Assembly: GCF_910589235.1 (NCBI RefSeq)
Contig: NC_060956.1
Coordinates: 5,016,400-5,080,399 of the forward strand
Length of the DNA stretch: 64,000 nucleotides
Reading direction: 5' to 3'
From: Vespa crabro
Taxonomy: Eukaryota > Arthropoda > Insecta > Hymenoptera > Vespidae
The stretch's first letter is position 1. Every line of letters starts with the position of its first letter. Both the position numbers and the translations under genes were made by a program. A model generated the notes under the pieces. It ran no database searches, had not been told where the DNA came from, and saw only the letters and a program-made list of their open reading frames with translations. Positions 45,890 through 58,382 of the stretch are shown here, one piece after another.

Positions 45890-45975
45890 CTCCTCCTCCT
45901 CTTCTTCCTCCTCCTCTTCCTCCTCTTCTTCCTCCTCCCCCTCTTCCTCTTCGCTCTTCTCGTCCTCCTCCTATA
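45890..45975. repeat. (TCC)n/(CCT)n region
   Basis: Imperfect CCT and CTT triplets over about 85 bases. Confidence 0.85.
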
Positions 45976-46739
45976 CCTCCTCGCCACCTGCTCGTATTTC
46001 TATGTACGCGTTTATTCCGCGAAATTTATACCGCGAAACTCCTGCCGAACCGAACATTTTGGCTTTTCCTTTGCCGATCGAACTTCACGAGCCGTCGAAT
46101 AGCGTCGAAACTTTTACGTCTTTCGCCCCCTTTCGCCTTTCTACTTTTTACGCTTTAAACATATCAAACCCATGAGATTTTATTTTATCGGAAAAGGAAT
46201 ATATTTTAAATCCAACAGTTTTTTTTCTTTCTTTTTCTGTTTTTTTTTTGTAAGTTAAAGATAAGTAAAAAAATATCATGCCGTGGGTTTAAAATTTTTA
46301 TACGATAAGAAACAATAAAATATTTTTTTTTATTTTATCGTCCGTATTGAGAGATCGCGATGAAGACGGGATAAGTTTGTAGGAAGGAGATGAAGAGGAA
46401 GAGGAAGAGAAAAGGAAGGATGGGGAGGACGCTTTCGCGAACTCGGCAGAAAATAAAGGTAGGACGGTTATCCGGGAATGAACGGGCGCATCGTTCGAGA
46501 AATATTTCGATAAATCAGCGCGGCGAAAGGCGGCGCGGTAGTAAGGTACACAACACACACCTTAATGTCGCATAAATCTCCGACTGGAAAATTACACCGA
46601 TGCTGGGGAATAGAGGAGGACGAAGAGGGGGTGAGGTGGTGCCGGTGGTTCTCCGGCGGAAGAAGGAAGAAGGAGAGATAGACTTGGAGACGGAGATAAA
46701 GGTAAAGATGGAGACGGAGAAAGAGTCGGAGGGAAGGCA

Positions 46740-46849
46740 ATAGGAAAGCTCAGAGAAAGAGGGAGAGAGTGAGAGAGAGAGAGAGTGAGTAGAAGAGAAA
46801 GGAGGAGAAGGGCGATAAAGAAAGAAGGAGAGACAGAGAGGGAGAGATA

Positions 46850-46916
<67 letters not shown>

Positions 46917-46930
46917 CAGACAGAGAGGGA
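46740..46930. repeat. long polypurine GA region
   Basis: About 190 bases nearly all purine on the plus strand, with a perfect (GA)n core at 46854-46914. Confidence 0.95.
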
Positions 46931-47068
46931 GAGGAAAAGAGAAGGGAGTCTGGAGGTGAGGTTTGGTGGCTTGGAGGAGGAGAAGCGAAGCTTCGAGATC
47001 CAGGCTGAGGTGGAACGTATATTTACTCCCCTCTCCGTTCTAGCCGCCTCTTCTACCATCGGCAATAC

Positions 47069-47128
47069 TACCACCACCACCAGCACCACCATCACCACCA
47101 CCACTAGCATCAGCACCACCACCAGAAG
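47069..47128. repeat. (CCA)n triplet repeat
   Basis: Imperfect CCA triplets with CAG, TCA and CTA variants. On the plus strand one frame reads Thr-rich; this is probably not coding. Confidence 0.85.
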
Positions 47129-48330
47129 CAGCGGCGGCATCGCCATCACCTTCTCCTCCATTGCCGGCGTCTCCACCCCCGAGCTACTGGCAGTAACAGC
47201 AGCAACAGCAGCGACGGCAGAGCGGCAGTAGCAGCTTTCCCCACTTCAGAAGAAAAGCACTTTCATAAATCTGCCAGCAGATATATGTGCGCACAATTTC
47301 CGAGATCCGGCCATTAAAGAGCCGCTCCTCGACTATACCTCTCCCACTTGGTCCGCCACCACCACCTCCAACCCCCAACTCCTTTCTCTCTCTCTCTCTT
47401 CTATCGCAACCTTCCCTCCCCCTCTTCTTCCTCTCCCTCTTCTTCTCTTCCTCCTTCTTCTCCTTCTCCTCCTCCTCCTCCTCCACCCGTCTCATACCGA
47501 CCTTCCTACACAACGAAGCAGCGCGGATATAATGCGGCTTGGAGCCTGCAAGTAATTCTCTCCGTGGTTATATCTTGATCTCACCCCTCCTCACCTCCCT
47601 CTCTTCTTCAGCTTCCTTCTCTTCCTTTCTCGCAAGCAGCCGCTCTCCTTTTTCGCGCAGCCACCCTTCACAAGGACCCTCGAAAGCATTGCTATGAAGA
47701 ATAAACGGCTAAGCAATGCCAGGGAGCCCGCGACCGCCCTTCCTTGCTTTCCTCCTCTTCCTCCTCCTCTTCCTCCTTCCCTTCTCCATCTCTTCCTCTT
47801 CCTCTTCCTCTTTCCTCTTTCCTACTACCTCGCAAACCTTTCCCGTCAACCACCCTTTCCCTCCGACGAAAACTCGACGCGTTTAGATAACGTGGCCTGA
47901 AATGCCTCTCGCGACGTCCCTCACCCATCCCCAACACAACCAACGTGATTCTCTTCTTTTACTTCTCCTCTCCTCTCCTCTCACCTCTCCTACATCACGC
48001 GCCTACATCACATGGAATTTAGCCCTTTCTCTCCTTCTCAACGTTTCACAGAAGGTGCTTCGTCCAAAGGGTGGTAGTGCGCTTGGATAACGCGACGTAA
48101 ACTGTACTACTCTTTGAAATCACCTACGCGTTTACCTATGTATTTTTAGATAGGGATTGAGTTATACTCGTTCCTTGCAAGTTTTAGTCGTTTTTCAAGA
48201 TTTCTTTTAGCCAAGGTCTGACAAACGTTTCGCAAACTCGATAAACAATCTTCACTTTTATTTCTTCGCTCGATAAGGAAGATTATCCTTAGAGTATTTA
48301 GATGAAATTTATTTTTTGTGGCGTTGGAAT

Positions 48331-48352
48331 AAAAAAAAAAAAAAAAAAAAAA
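48331..48352. repeat. poly(A) tract
   Basis: Twenty-two A bases, followed by A-rich sequence to 48390. Confidence 0.95.
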
Positions 48353-49881
48353 TAAAAAAAGAAGAAGAAAAGAAAAAACAAAAAAGTACAAATGGTAAAA
48401 AAATTTTAATGGTTATTTAAGAACAACGGAAACGTTGAGAACCGATCGGAGTCAGGTAAACGGATGGATCAACCGATTCTACCGCGAGCGTTGAATTTAC
48501 CGGAGCAGAAGTAACGGCTGGTGTGGTTGTGACAGCGACTCTCTCTTTCTCTTTTCTTCAATGTAACCCGCTGATCTCCCTTGGCATCGTGTTCTTCGTT
48601 TTCACCGCAACCGCTCTCTCATCTCAGCTCAAACGTCTTAAGCGGCTCGCTGTACCTGACATTTGCAATCTTCCTGAACTCTTGGAAAATTATAATCCAG
48701 ACATGCTGTCTCTCTCTCTCCCTCTATCTCTCTCTCTCTTTCTCTTTTCTCTTCTCAATAGTAAAATCGTTTGTTCCCTTTTTTCTCAAACTGACGGATT
48801 TAATTTCGACTTTTCGTGCTTTCTCTCGCACAATTTTTCCTCGTTGGAAAAGTAAAAAAGATAAATGTGATTAAGGGAAAAAATTATTATCGATTTAGGA
48901 GTTTTAGGAGTTCGTAACGATATTATATTCTTAAATCTATTCTCCCTTTTTTTGAAATAGGAAGGGAGGCGCATCTCGATTATGATATTCCACTGGGGCT
49001 TTCAGTGGATGGTTATTGGTTCGTTCATCCTATGGACCAACCCAGTAGACGTAGGATATCATATCTGTCCGACGATACGCCCTCGCGGTATGCTCCACCC
49101 CGAGGAACAATAATTTAGCTTCGCGAGGGTTGGCCTGCGCAAGACATTCTTCGAACGTAAAAAAAGAAAAAAAATGAGGCATTTAAAAATAATTCTTTTT
49201 CTTATGTCGAAATAAGACGAACGAACGTTTATAAATATAAATGTTATTTAGCAAATATCGCGGTCAGAGGGAAGGAAAGAGGAGTACGTCGAGATTGAAC
49301 GAAGCTAGGTAGAAGAGCAGAATCTTGACGTCACCAAAAGAGAAATCTTTGGGAGTCTTGGAGGCCGCCAGGAATGCTAACCCTCCGGCCTCATTAACAT
49401 CTTGCGTTTCCATCAGCCCTCAACCCTCTCCTTCTCCTTGGTGGCACAAGAAAGCCGTCTTCATCGTACCGCCTCATATTCCAGCCAAGTGAACTTTCTC
49501 TCTCTTGCTCTCTGAAGCCAACCCTCAATATTGAAATTCATTTCTCTCGAACTGTTCCAGCAAGTTTCCAAGTATTTCCCGTTACATTACCATCGATCAT
49601 CGTTGCTAACTGATTGACTATATACATATTAATAATGTCACTCGTCGATCTTCGTTATTCGAATCAAGAGGTGATCGTATAAATTCAAAAAAGGGAAAAG
49701 GACCTGTGCTGGACCTAAAGTTAGGATGTTTACGTTGGGGAAATCATACTAAAGATGACATGGTATGGGGAATGAGCTAACTGGGAGGAACCAGCTCGCA
49801 TCTCATAAAGAGTATTTTCTTTCCTTTTTTCTTTTTCTTTCTCTCTTTCTCGTTTTTTTACGAGTTATATAGGAGAGAAAA

Positions 49882-49885
<4 letters not shown>

Positions 49886-49918
<33 letters not shown>
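49886..49918. repeat. (GA)n array
   Basis: GA run of about 33 bases. Confidence 0.95.
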
Positions 49919-49922
<4 letters not shown>

Positions 49923-50450
49923 AGGGTAAAAAAGGGAGAGACGGAGGTCTGGACCGGGTGGTAATTATGCTACCGCTAGCCCCGGATAATATAAAGTGTT
50001 CTCTTTCCACCGTCCTCCGTCTGTCTTCTTTGTAATCTTGCATAATTTATTTCCTGCTATTGTTCCCTTAGCGCAACCGAATTTTTGCCTCTCCGGCTTG
50101 TGGGGAAACATCGTCTCGAGCTGAACTCTCGTGGTCGCTACATCCTCTCTTAATTCGTCAAAGAAAATTTAAGGAGGGAACGTTCACCTTCTCTTTTTTC
50201 CTTTTTCATTCCGACTCCATTTCTTTTTCCTCACTGGAAAGGAGAACATTTACGATATGAGATGCGACGTTGGCCCTTCCAAGTAAACCAACGCTTCTTC
50301 TTTTCTCTCCGTCCTTTGTTGTATTCGACGTAAACCGATCGATCGTACAAGAGTTCAACATGTACAGTTTCTTCTTTCTTCTGCTTTGAACGATCATTTA
50401 AACTTTTACGTGCTATTTCGATAACGTTTTAATTAAAATGAATTCTTTAG

Positions 50451-50481
<31 letters not shown>

Positions 50482-50503
50482 TATATATATATATATATAT
50501 TTA

Positions 50504-50545
<42 letters not shown>
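50451..50545. repeat. (TA)n array with TAGTATA interruptions
   Basis: About 95 bases of TA broken at two places by a G, giving three sub-arrays. It is prone to cruciform formation. Confidence 0.95.
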
Positions 50546-50549
<4 letters not shown>

Positions 50550-50622
50550 CTACGAGAGGTAACTAAAAGGCTGATGAAGGTCGACCTGAGAGTTTGTAAT
50601 GAAAATAAACGTAACCGAGGAA

Positions 50623-50648
50623 GATAGATAGATAGATAGATAGATAGA
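50623..50648. repeat. (GATA)n microsatellite
   Basis: Six GATA units followed by GAGA. Confidence 0.95.
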
Positions 50649-51688
50649 GAGACAGAGAGCAGGATGATAAGCGCAGGGTCATCAGAGCGCTGATGAGTCG
50701 GTTTAGGGCGTCGCAGTGTAAGAGGGAGGGCCAACGTTAGCTTTATGTTAATCCCGAGTGGCGGCGCTGTGGCTGACAACGATGCTGTCGCTGTTAATAT
50801 CGCTTGGCTGACGTAGTAGTAACTAGTTGCTGGTATACCTGCCGGCCAAACTGTGCATGGAACAGGCAGGTTCGTCTATATATAGGTATACGTGGAAGTA
50901 CGCGTACAGTACGATCTCTCTGTCTCCGTCTCTCTCCTCTCCACTCCTCTCCTCTTCTCTTTATCCATCTATCTGCCTATCTCTCTATGGTGTACGCGGG
51001 AGAGAGGGTGGTATCGCACGATATGGTGTGGCTGTACCACCAGCGAGGGGGTGGCGACAGGGGTGGCAATCAATATGGGCCTCAACGCAAACACGGCGCC
51101 GCTGTTGTACTAACATCAAATAGGCGGATAGCGACCGGTCGCTCGCCTCGTGTGCATTGTCTGCTCTACTGCTCTGTATAAACCGACCGCTTTTCGACGT
51201 TTTTCGGTCTCCGCTTCGATCCGAGCCAACCTTTCCTCAATGGACCTCCCGCTTGTAAAGAAATTTTCTCCGAAAGAATGAAAACGTAGTACGTCCACCG
51301 AGAAGAGGACCTCCAATTTATAGCGAGAAATTGTACACCAAAAATACGAACCTTTCCAATTCTATGACACAAGTACGATAAATTCGCTATTTTCCTTTTT
51401 GCTAGCTTTCTTCTTTTTGTATTTTCTTTTTTGTTTTTACTTTTTATTCTTTTCCTTCTTTTTCCTGTACCTACTTCTTTTTTTTTTTATTGTCTCTTCG
51501 GTGAATTTCGGACGTTGGGAAACAGGCGCGGAAATTTGAACCCTTTTCGACGCCAGCTTGTTAACGGAGATTTTTCTTTTTTGCTTATTTTTATTCCTAC
51601 GGATTGAATAGATGGCTTTGAGAGCAAAACAGCGTGACGTAGTCAAGCAGAGAAAAGGTCTGCGAAGGGTTGGGATTTAGATTGGTAC

Positions 51689-51689
<1 letters not shown>

Positions 51690-51726
<37 letters not shown>
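51690..51726. repeat. (GA)n array
   Basis: Perfect GA run of 37 bases. Confidence 0.95.
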
Positions 51727-51728
<2 letters not shown>

Positions 51729-52024
51729 CACAAGGGGTATACTTCTCGCTCGTATCTTTTAATTATTTAGCTAAACGGACGACGCGTTACGTTAGTTATA
51801 AATGCGCTTTCCTCTGCATGCCCGAGTAAAGTTTATGACCCTAAACCAGCTAAGTTGGGAACAGCCGCGCTTGTCGTATAAACTGTAAAGGGATTTAACT
51901 TTCCTTTCACGGCGCACCCCGTTACCGGACTGCCATTTTCCTCTGTCTGCTCGGAAAATTCTGGATAACAGTCTCGTCGACCCTTCTGTCGCGTTAATCC
52001 CACCTCCCCCGCCTTCCTACTTCC

Positions 52025-52027
<3 letters not shown>

Positions 52028-52058
<31 letters not shown>
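52028..52058. repeat. (CT)n array
   Basis: CT run of about 31 bases. Confidence 0.95.
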
Positions 52059-52060
<2 letters not shown>

Positions 52061-52472
52061 TTAAATCACTTGTTTTTTCCACACTAATATCCTGTTAAAA
52101 ACTTTGTTATCCCTGGTGTCGCTGCTACGCATCGCCGCCACCGAGAAAGACAATTCGACTAGGATCAAATGGTGGGAACGATTTTAAGCGAATTCTTCTT
52201 GTTTCAATATAATTAAAAAAAAACAGAAAAGAATAACGTAACACGTACAAAATATTTTCGAAAATATATATACATTGATTCGAAATAATATCTTTGTCAA
52301 TCAGTCGAACAGTGTCATGATCATGATTTGTAGTATTTACCGTCCTTGATGATCTTGAATTAGAAAGAGAAAATGAGGAAGACGAGAGAGTGAGAGAGAC
52401 AAGGGTCATTCTTGAATGCCATAGAGGTATACATGGTCTAACGGGTGAACAAGTACACTGACTATAGGAGAA

Positions 52473-52479
<7 letters not shown>

Positions 52480-52527
<48 letters not shown>
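52480..52527. repeat. (GA)n array
   Basis: GA run of about 48 bases with one AAA interruption. Confidence 0.95.
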
Positions 52528-53817
52528 ATGAAGGATTGGGGAGGGGTGGCGAGAACGTACGTGTGCGTGGACAGTTACAGAGACAGAAATGTCCGAGATG
52601 AGGCGCATTTATATGGCTACGCACACGCGCAAGCAAGCAGCAAGTCCAGCGGTCGGTCCAGTGGCCGTAGCTGCGGCCGGCAGCTGCGGGGATGGCGATC
52701 GGGGCTTCACCCCCATCGTACGCCTGTAGAGAGAGAGAGGGTGGCGAGGCGTTGATCAATACGTGAAGATAGAATCCGATGCTACCCATCCAACCATCCC
52801 ACTGTCCTCCCTCTTCTCCTCATCCTCCTCCAGCACCTCCTCCTCGTTTCGTCTCCCGACCACCCTTCCTCATCCTCATCCTCCCACCTCTCTCGCGCGT
52901 ACGCTCAGCTCTTCCTTTCTCACTCTCCTTCGTCTCTCTTCTCTCTTCTCTACCACGCCACCTCCACAACGCTACAACAGCCGGCTCTGTTGCCCGGTCC
53001 GACGACTGAGGGTATCGCGGCTCAATCGACTGATTTGTCACCCACGCATCATTTTCTTCGCAGGAGGAGTCTCTCCCTTCGCTCGGACCATACCGTCGTT
53101 ACGGGGCCTCGTCGATCGTTCTAACGCACTCACCGTGCCATTCTCTACCACATGGAATATTCTTTCTCGGTGGTGGTGATCACCAGCTGGTGACCGTAAC
53201 GACGACAACCAGTCGAGGGTAACGTATACATGTATGTATTTCTATGATTAGAAATATTTTTCATTGGAATTCTATAATACAAGTTTGATCTTTCAGGAGT
53301 TTTATTATGAATACCTTATAGTTTACTATATCGTTAGAGTTTCTTCTCACGTAATCAACGCGTCAGCGATTTTTTCTTAATCTAGCTTCGTTCGAAACTT
53401 TACAGCTGCGCCTTTCTACCGATCTCACTTCGTAAACTTTGAAACTAATCTAATTTACGACAAATAAAACGTTCGGCCGTCGTTCGCGATTGATCTACCG
53501 ATTTTACGCTATTCGTCCACTACACATTTTCGACGGCATACTTCTCTTATCTTAACGTCGTATTTGTTTTTTCTTCACTTCGATCTCCAAATTGAAAAGT
53601 TTATAAATGTCGTAACGTCAAATGTACTCTGGTATGAGAAAAATTATTTTTTTAAATAATTTGAAACGTGAAAGACGAATGACTTTTATATTGACTAGTA
53701 CGCATAGGATTTCTCGTAGAAGCGAGAAGAAACCACAAGAAATTCTTGGTATTTCTTGGTTGGATGGTCATAACGAAGGAAGGCAGTGTAGAAAGGACGG
53801 AGAGTGCGAAGAAACGA

Positions 53818-53862
<45 letters not shown>
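53818..53862. repeat. (GA)n array
   Basis: GA run of about 45 bases. Confidence 0.95.
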
Positions 53863-53865
<3 letters not shown>

Positions 53866-54867
53866 AAGGAGCATTTCCTAATTCCTCCAGGTCCTCAATA
53901 ACTTGACCGGTCGCAGAACCACAGGAAGAGACGAAGGGTGTAAGGGGGTGGTTAGTGACCGGTGCGGGTTATTGGATGGCCGCCTCGCACTTGTCAGGAG
54001 CGTGTGGCCGTTGGAGGAAACGTTGCTACGGCGAGAAAGAGACGGGCGTTGGGCGAAAACCACCATAAAGTGGACAAAGAAGACTCCTTTGGTCTCTTTC
54101 TCTCTCACGTTCTACCAAAAGCATGTACGTGTGTCCTATCTCTACATGTACGTATGTCCTTTTCTGTGTGTGAAAGAGAATGGGAGGGTTATCGTGGGTG
54201 GGTTGGAACTCTCTTGGAGGGGTTGCGGGAAGGCATCATAGACATTCCGTAAGACATACAGCTTTCTCCGTCGACGCCGAACGGAACAGAGGGGTGCCGT
54301 TGCTCCTGCTACCGTTCTCTCTGGTCAGTGAGGGTTCTAGTTCTCCTAGTGACCACCGCGTCAATACACGGGGTCGTCGGGAAAAAGGGGTTGCGCTTGC
54401 GCGAGCCATACACATTCTGGCATACTTGCTGACTGGACCGTTTCACAAATCATCGTACTGTTACCGAATGTATTCCGTTGTTGGATTCTCCTACGAGCTG
54501 GACTCGATCGATTTGTCGGCAAGAATATTCCGACCAATCGATCTTTATCGTCTGCTCGAACGATTTCGATGTTTGAATCTTGTACGAAACTTTGGGCCAG
54601 TCTTTTCCTTCTAATCTAAAAACTTTCACGTAGAATACTATTCTAAAGGATTTCTGTAACTTGTTTTATATATATCTTAACTTCGTTCCTTTTTTTTTTT
54701 TAAGTTAAAAGATAAAGAATGATGTCACTTTTGTTACTCATCCAAAAGTTTTAGTATACATCTTTTTTAAGTACAGTGATTTATTATAGAATGTTTCTTC
54801 GTTAGTATCAAGTAATCTTTTTTTTTTTTATGGCAATATCTTCCTTCTCTCAAAATTGTCACCCTCC

Positions 54868-54869
<2 letters not shown>

Positions 54870-54919
<50 letters not shown>

Positions 54920-54926
54920 TTCTCTC
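54870..54926. repeat. (CT)n array
   Basis: CT run of about 57 bases within a longer pyrimidine stretch. Confidence 0.95.
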
Positions 54927-55559
54927 TTTTTCCCTCTCTTTCCTTCTCTCTTACTTCCCTCTGAACGGCCATCTTGCGCGCCCAACGAATGATTCGTCCA
55001 ATGCCTATACTCTCTTTTACCAGTTCTATCCTCTCTACCGTTCGGACAATATATGATGCGAACGAGCTAGTGTTTCCCTCCGAGCGACGTCTCCATTTTT
55101 CACAGATCCTTTCTCTCTGTTCTTTCTCTCTTTCACTATCTCTGTCTCTCTCTCTCTCTTTCTCTCTTTCTCTCTATCCTTCTCGGTCTCTTTCCCTGCG
55201 TATACGCTTCTTCCGTGCCGCCATTTGGCAACAGTTAAAGAGAGTATTCTCCTATCGGACGAAAACTTTGCCTCTCCCTTTCTCTCTTTTTTCCTCTCTC
55301 TCTCTCTCTCTCTTTCTTTTTTTTTTTTTCACTTTTTCTATTATCGGTTCGCGTTCGAGTTTACATTTTGAAATATTTTCCAATACTCGTAACTAATCAC
55401 GTAGTTTTGGTTATTTGTAGAAACTCGAACAGCTCTTCTCTTGTTATTTCTCATTTCAACTTTCAATTTGTATCTACTCAGGTATTCCAAAGTAGAACTT
55501 TTGATCGAAACGCTGATGTACATATATATGAATATATATTTATAACGCCGATGTATGCA

Positions 55560-55575
55560 CATATATATATGTATA

Positions 55576-55634
<59 letters not shown>
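55560..55634. repeat. (TA)n array
   Basis: TA array with one GTATAT and one ACATAT interruption. Confidence 0.95.
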
Positions 55635-55635
<1 letters not shown>

Positions 55636-56047
55636 AACACATTTAATTTAGTCGTAAATAAAATTAACAATGCTTGGAAAGTATCAACATCATTAAGAAT
55701 GTTAGAAACAGATTGTAAGTTGCGTAACATTCGAGTAAAAAATATTGCAAGCAGGCTGCCCTTACGGTCATCTCGCGTCTATTTAGCTCCTTTAATTTAG
55801 CGGAGAAAACTGTTACGACTAACACTAATGTCGGACGACCGAATGGCTAAGGTAACATAATGAAGGTTCATGGAGTTCCTTCCTTCGGTTGTGTTAGCGT
55901 CCGACTCTTTTCCTACTGCCTTTACAAGGCTAACATCTAATCGAATTATACGTACCAGCCACGTCCGACTTTTACCCTAAACACTCCCTAAACTTTTTTC
56001 CTTCGAAAGAATCGAAACGTAGGATTAACGAGGATCATATTTTAACG

Positions 56048-56048
<1 letters not shown>

Positions 56049-56074
<26 letters not shown>
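56049..56074. repeat. (TA)n microsatellite
   Basis: Perfect TA run of 26 bases. Confidence 0.95.
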
Positions 56075-56079
<5 letters not shown>

Positions 56080-57855
56080 AACGATTTGTTAGATTAATAT
56101 AATTTTTTTTTTGAAATTAAACGGACCATCTTTCCTTGGATAAAAAGTATTTTCTCTTTCATTGTTAGAAATCTTTCGCTTCGGTAATAATCTCAAGTAT
56201 CGCGTTTGCCATCAAGTTCGCTAATAAGCGTATCGGAACAGATGTGGAATATGAGTCTCGATTACGTGGGGGTGTGTCTGGTGACACGATTTTCTCTTCA
56301 GCGGGGGTTGCCACCCTGACTGGATAGTAGTCTGTCCCTTCATATCCAATATTAACTACACTTATACTCGTTGTTCCAAATTAACCCCTGACTTTTTCAT
56401 TCATTCTACGCGTATTGCCTGTACACATTCAAGTGTAGATTCGTTCCCTTCGAATTGCTCGAAGTAATACGAGAGAGTTGTACGAACATTACCATCATAA
56501 TAGCGAACAATAGAGGGTCCATCGTTTCGACTGTTCATAGTGTAAGCGAGCGGAAGTTAACATTCATCTTCAGTTTAATCAATACGTATGCAGGTGGCGA
56601 ATATTAAGAAGCTTTTGGACTTATTAAAATAATTTTAATTATTTTTTTTTGGATGGGGAGTGTGTGGTTAGGAGGAGAGGGAGGGAAGAAAAAAAAAGAG
56701 AATTTCATAAAGTTAGAATTTTCGTTAGTGAATCTCGTTAAGATGCTGGTAAAAGCATTTCCATTGTCATAGTCTCGTCTGTAGCTTACGTTACACCCAC
56801 TATGACACCCACGTCGTTGTCCCGAAGGAAAGGAGTGGGTTTCTCAGCTTGGTATCCGGCTAATATATTCAAATCGTATGCCTCCCATCCTGGATCCGTG
56901 AGCGCCGATATATTAAATGGAAAGATTGCAAATTTCCCGACATAAAGTGCCAGGCATAAGACTAATGGTGCGGAGGGCTAAAAGAGGGAAGGGTGGGGTT
57001 GGCCGATGTGTAGATGGAGGGTGACTAGTAGTAGGACGGATGGAGTAAAAAGGAGCCTCGTGAGTGATTAGACTCCGCATGGTGCTCCGCTCATAGAGGC
57101 TAAGAGATAGAAAAAGAAAGACCGAGGAAGAATGAGAAAGAGAGAAAGAGAGAAAAAGAGAGAGAGTGAGAGAGAGTGTTCGTGGGGTCAATCTGAGGCT
57201 AATCAAATCATGCAGGTCCCATAGACGACGCGAAGCGTCGCGACGGGGGGTTCCTTACTACTGCTTTGCTGGCAGTTCCCACTTTCCTATATTGCCGACG
57301 GGGCCTTCGAGTTCGTATTTTGCTACGCAGGAGCAGATTGCTTGGCCGCGCTTTATTAATTCCATCGCCAGTAGGGTGCTCGACGCTAAATCTGGCTGAA
57401 GATCCGCACGTAGGATGTGACTAATACAACGAACGAATGTATGCGAGAGTAGTATGACTATCACGACGACACTGTACGTGTCACCGCTAATAGGACCATC
57501 TTCGTACTAGTCGTTTTGGCCCCCCCACATCGTCTACGTAGATCTACGTGCATGTATGTGCGTTTGCATATGTGTGCATGACTCGACTCCCCACCCGCAC
57601 GTGTGCCTTTTTGGTGGCTTCTGACGCTTTAACCCTCTCGCCTCAGGTGTCACACTCCGAGAACACTTTACTGTCCCTTTAAACTCCCGAGAATTTCCTT
57701 CCTTTTCTTCGTGGAATTAAATGCGAAACTTTCTCTCTCTCTCTTTCTCTCTCTCTCTTTTTCTCTTTCTCTATTTCTTTCTCTCTACGTTTTTCTCTCA
57801 TGTTTGAAGTTGAAACTTATTATTAGAGTCGTACGCGAGATACGTACGTACTAGA

Positions 57856-57856
57856 C

Positions 57857-57905
<49 letters not shown>
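57856..57905. repeat. (GA)n array
   Basis: GA run of about 50 bases, 85 bases after a CT-rich array (57732-57772), so the two form an inverted pair. Confidence 0.95.
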
Positions 57906-57907
<2 letters not shown>

Positions 57908-58208
57908 AGAGGAAAAAGGTTGAATCAAGTAAATTCGTATTTTTGGCTTACCAACGTCGGACAAGCCGTCCTGCACTTCTATCTTATTTATCTTAATTAA
58001 GGACTCTGGCGTTTCTATAATTATAGCAGTTCATCAAACGCATTCAGAGATTGCGAATCTCTGCGTTGCATATTGTAGATAAAAGATTGTGTCTCTTGTG
58101 CAGCGAATTTGGATCGTCACTGTCAAGACTTAATGGACTTGTTAAGCATATTTAACCGAATAGTCGATTTTATCTATCCATCAATACGATATCGCAATTC
58201 CATCGAAA

Positions 58209-58382
58209 ATATCGACTTTGGATTTTCCATTTCTCTTTTTCTTTTTATATATTTCATAGATGTATTTATTTACATTGTACCTATAGTATATTCAAATATC
58301 GACTTTGGATTTTCCATTTCTCTCTTTCTTTCTATATATTTCATAGATGTATTTATTTACATTGTACCTATAGTATATTCAA
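58209..58382. repeat. 87-base tandem duplication
   Basis: Two adjacent copies (58209-58295 and 58296-58382), both opening ATATCGACTTTGG and ending CTATAGTATATTCAA, and differing at only a few positions in a CT-rich stretch. The unit is 29 codons long, so an overlapping 110-codon frame stays open by arithmetic. Confidence 0.95.

Larger units (their letters stand above)
45701..48400. other. repeat-rich non-coding region, block 3 (GC-richer, triplet repeats)
   Basis: GC-richer, with CCT/TCC triplets (45890-45975, 47460-47485), a very long GA-rich stretch (46740-46930), CCA triplets (47069-47128), CAG/CGG triplets (47190-47236) and an A run (48331-48352). It could be the 5' UTR of an unseen developmental gene, since CAG- and CCA-rich UTRs are common there, but no exon could be supported. 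Confidence 0.5.
48401..52800. other. repeat-rich non-coding region, block 4
   Basis: Complex sequence near 48.96-49.15 kb and 49.30-49.65 kb, a long TA region (50451-50545), GATA repeats (50623-50648), GA/CT arrays (49886-49918, 51690-51726, 52028-52058, 52480-52527) and a second complex block at 51.76-51.99 kb with TTTATGA and CGTATAAAC (Caudal/Abd-B-like cores). No coding exon recognised. Confidence 0.55.
52801..57950. other. repeat-rich non-coding region, block 5
   Basis: Includes overlapping palindromes at 53175-53192, GA/CT arrays (53818-53862, 54870-54926, 57732-57772, 57856-57905), TA arrays (55560-55634, 56049-56074), an inverted-repeat structure at 55819-55905, and complex low-repeat sequence at 56.18-56.35 and 56.75-56.98 kb. 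A 144-codon frame at 54180-54614 is not low-complexity, but I recognise no family in it and see no splice context. Confidence 0.55.

Noticed and set aside
46592..47176. 194-codon minus-strand frame, Ser-Leu and Val-rich
   Set aside because: Spans the GA region and CCA triplets; composition follows the repeats.
46956..47231. Thr-rich 91-codon frame ending in Ala-Thr repeats
   Set aside because: Encoded by CCA and CAG triplet repeats; kept only as a possible UTR marker, not a gene.
54180..54614. 144-codon frame of ordinary composition
   Set aside because: No family recognised, no flanking splice or promoter signal, and two other overlapping frames are also open; remains unproven.
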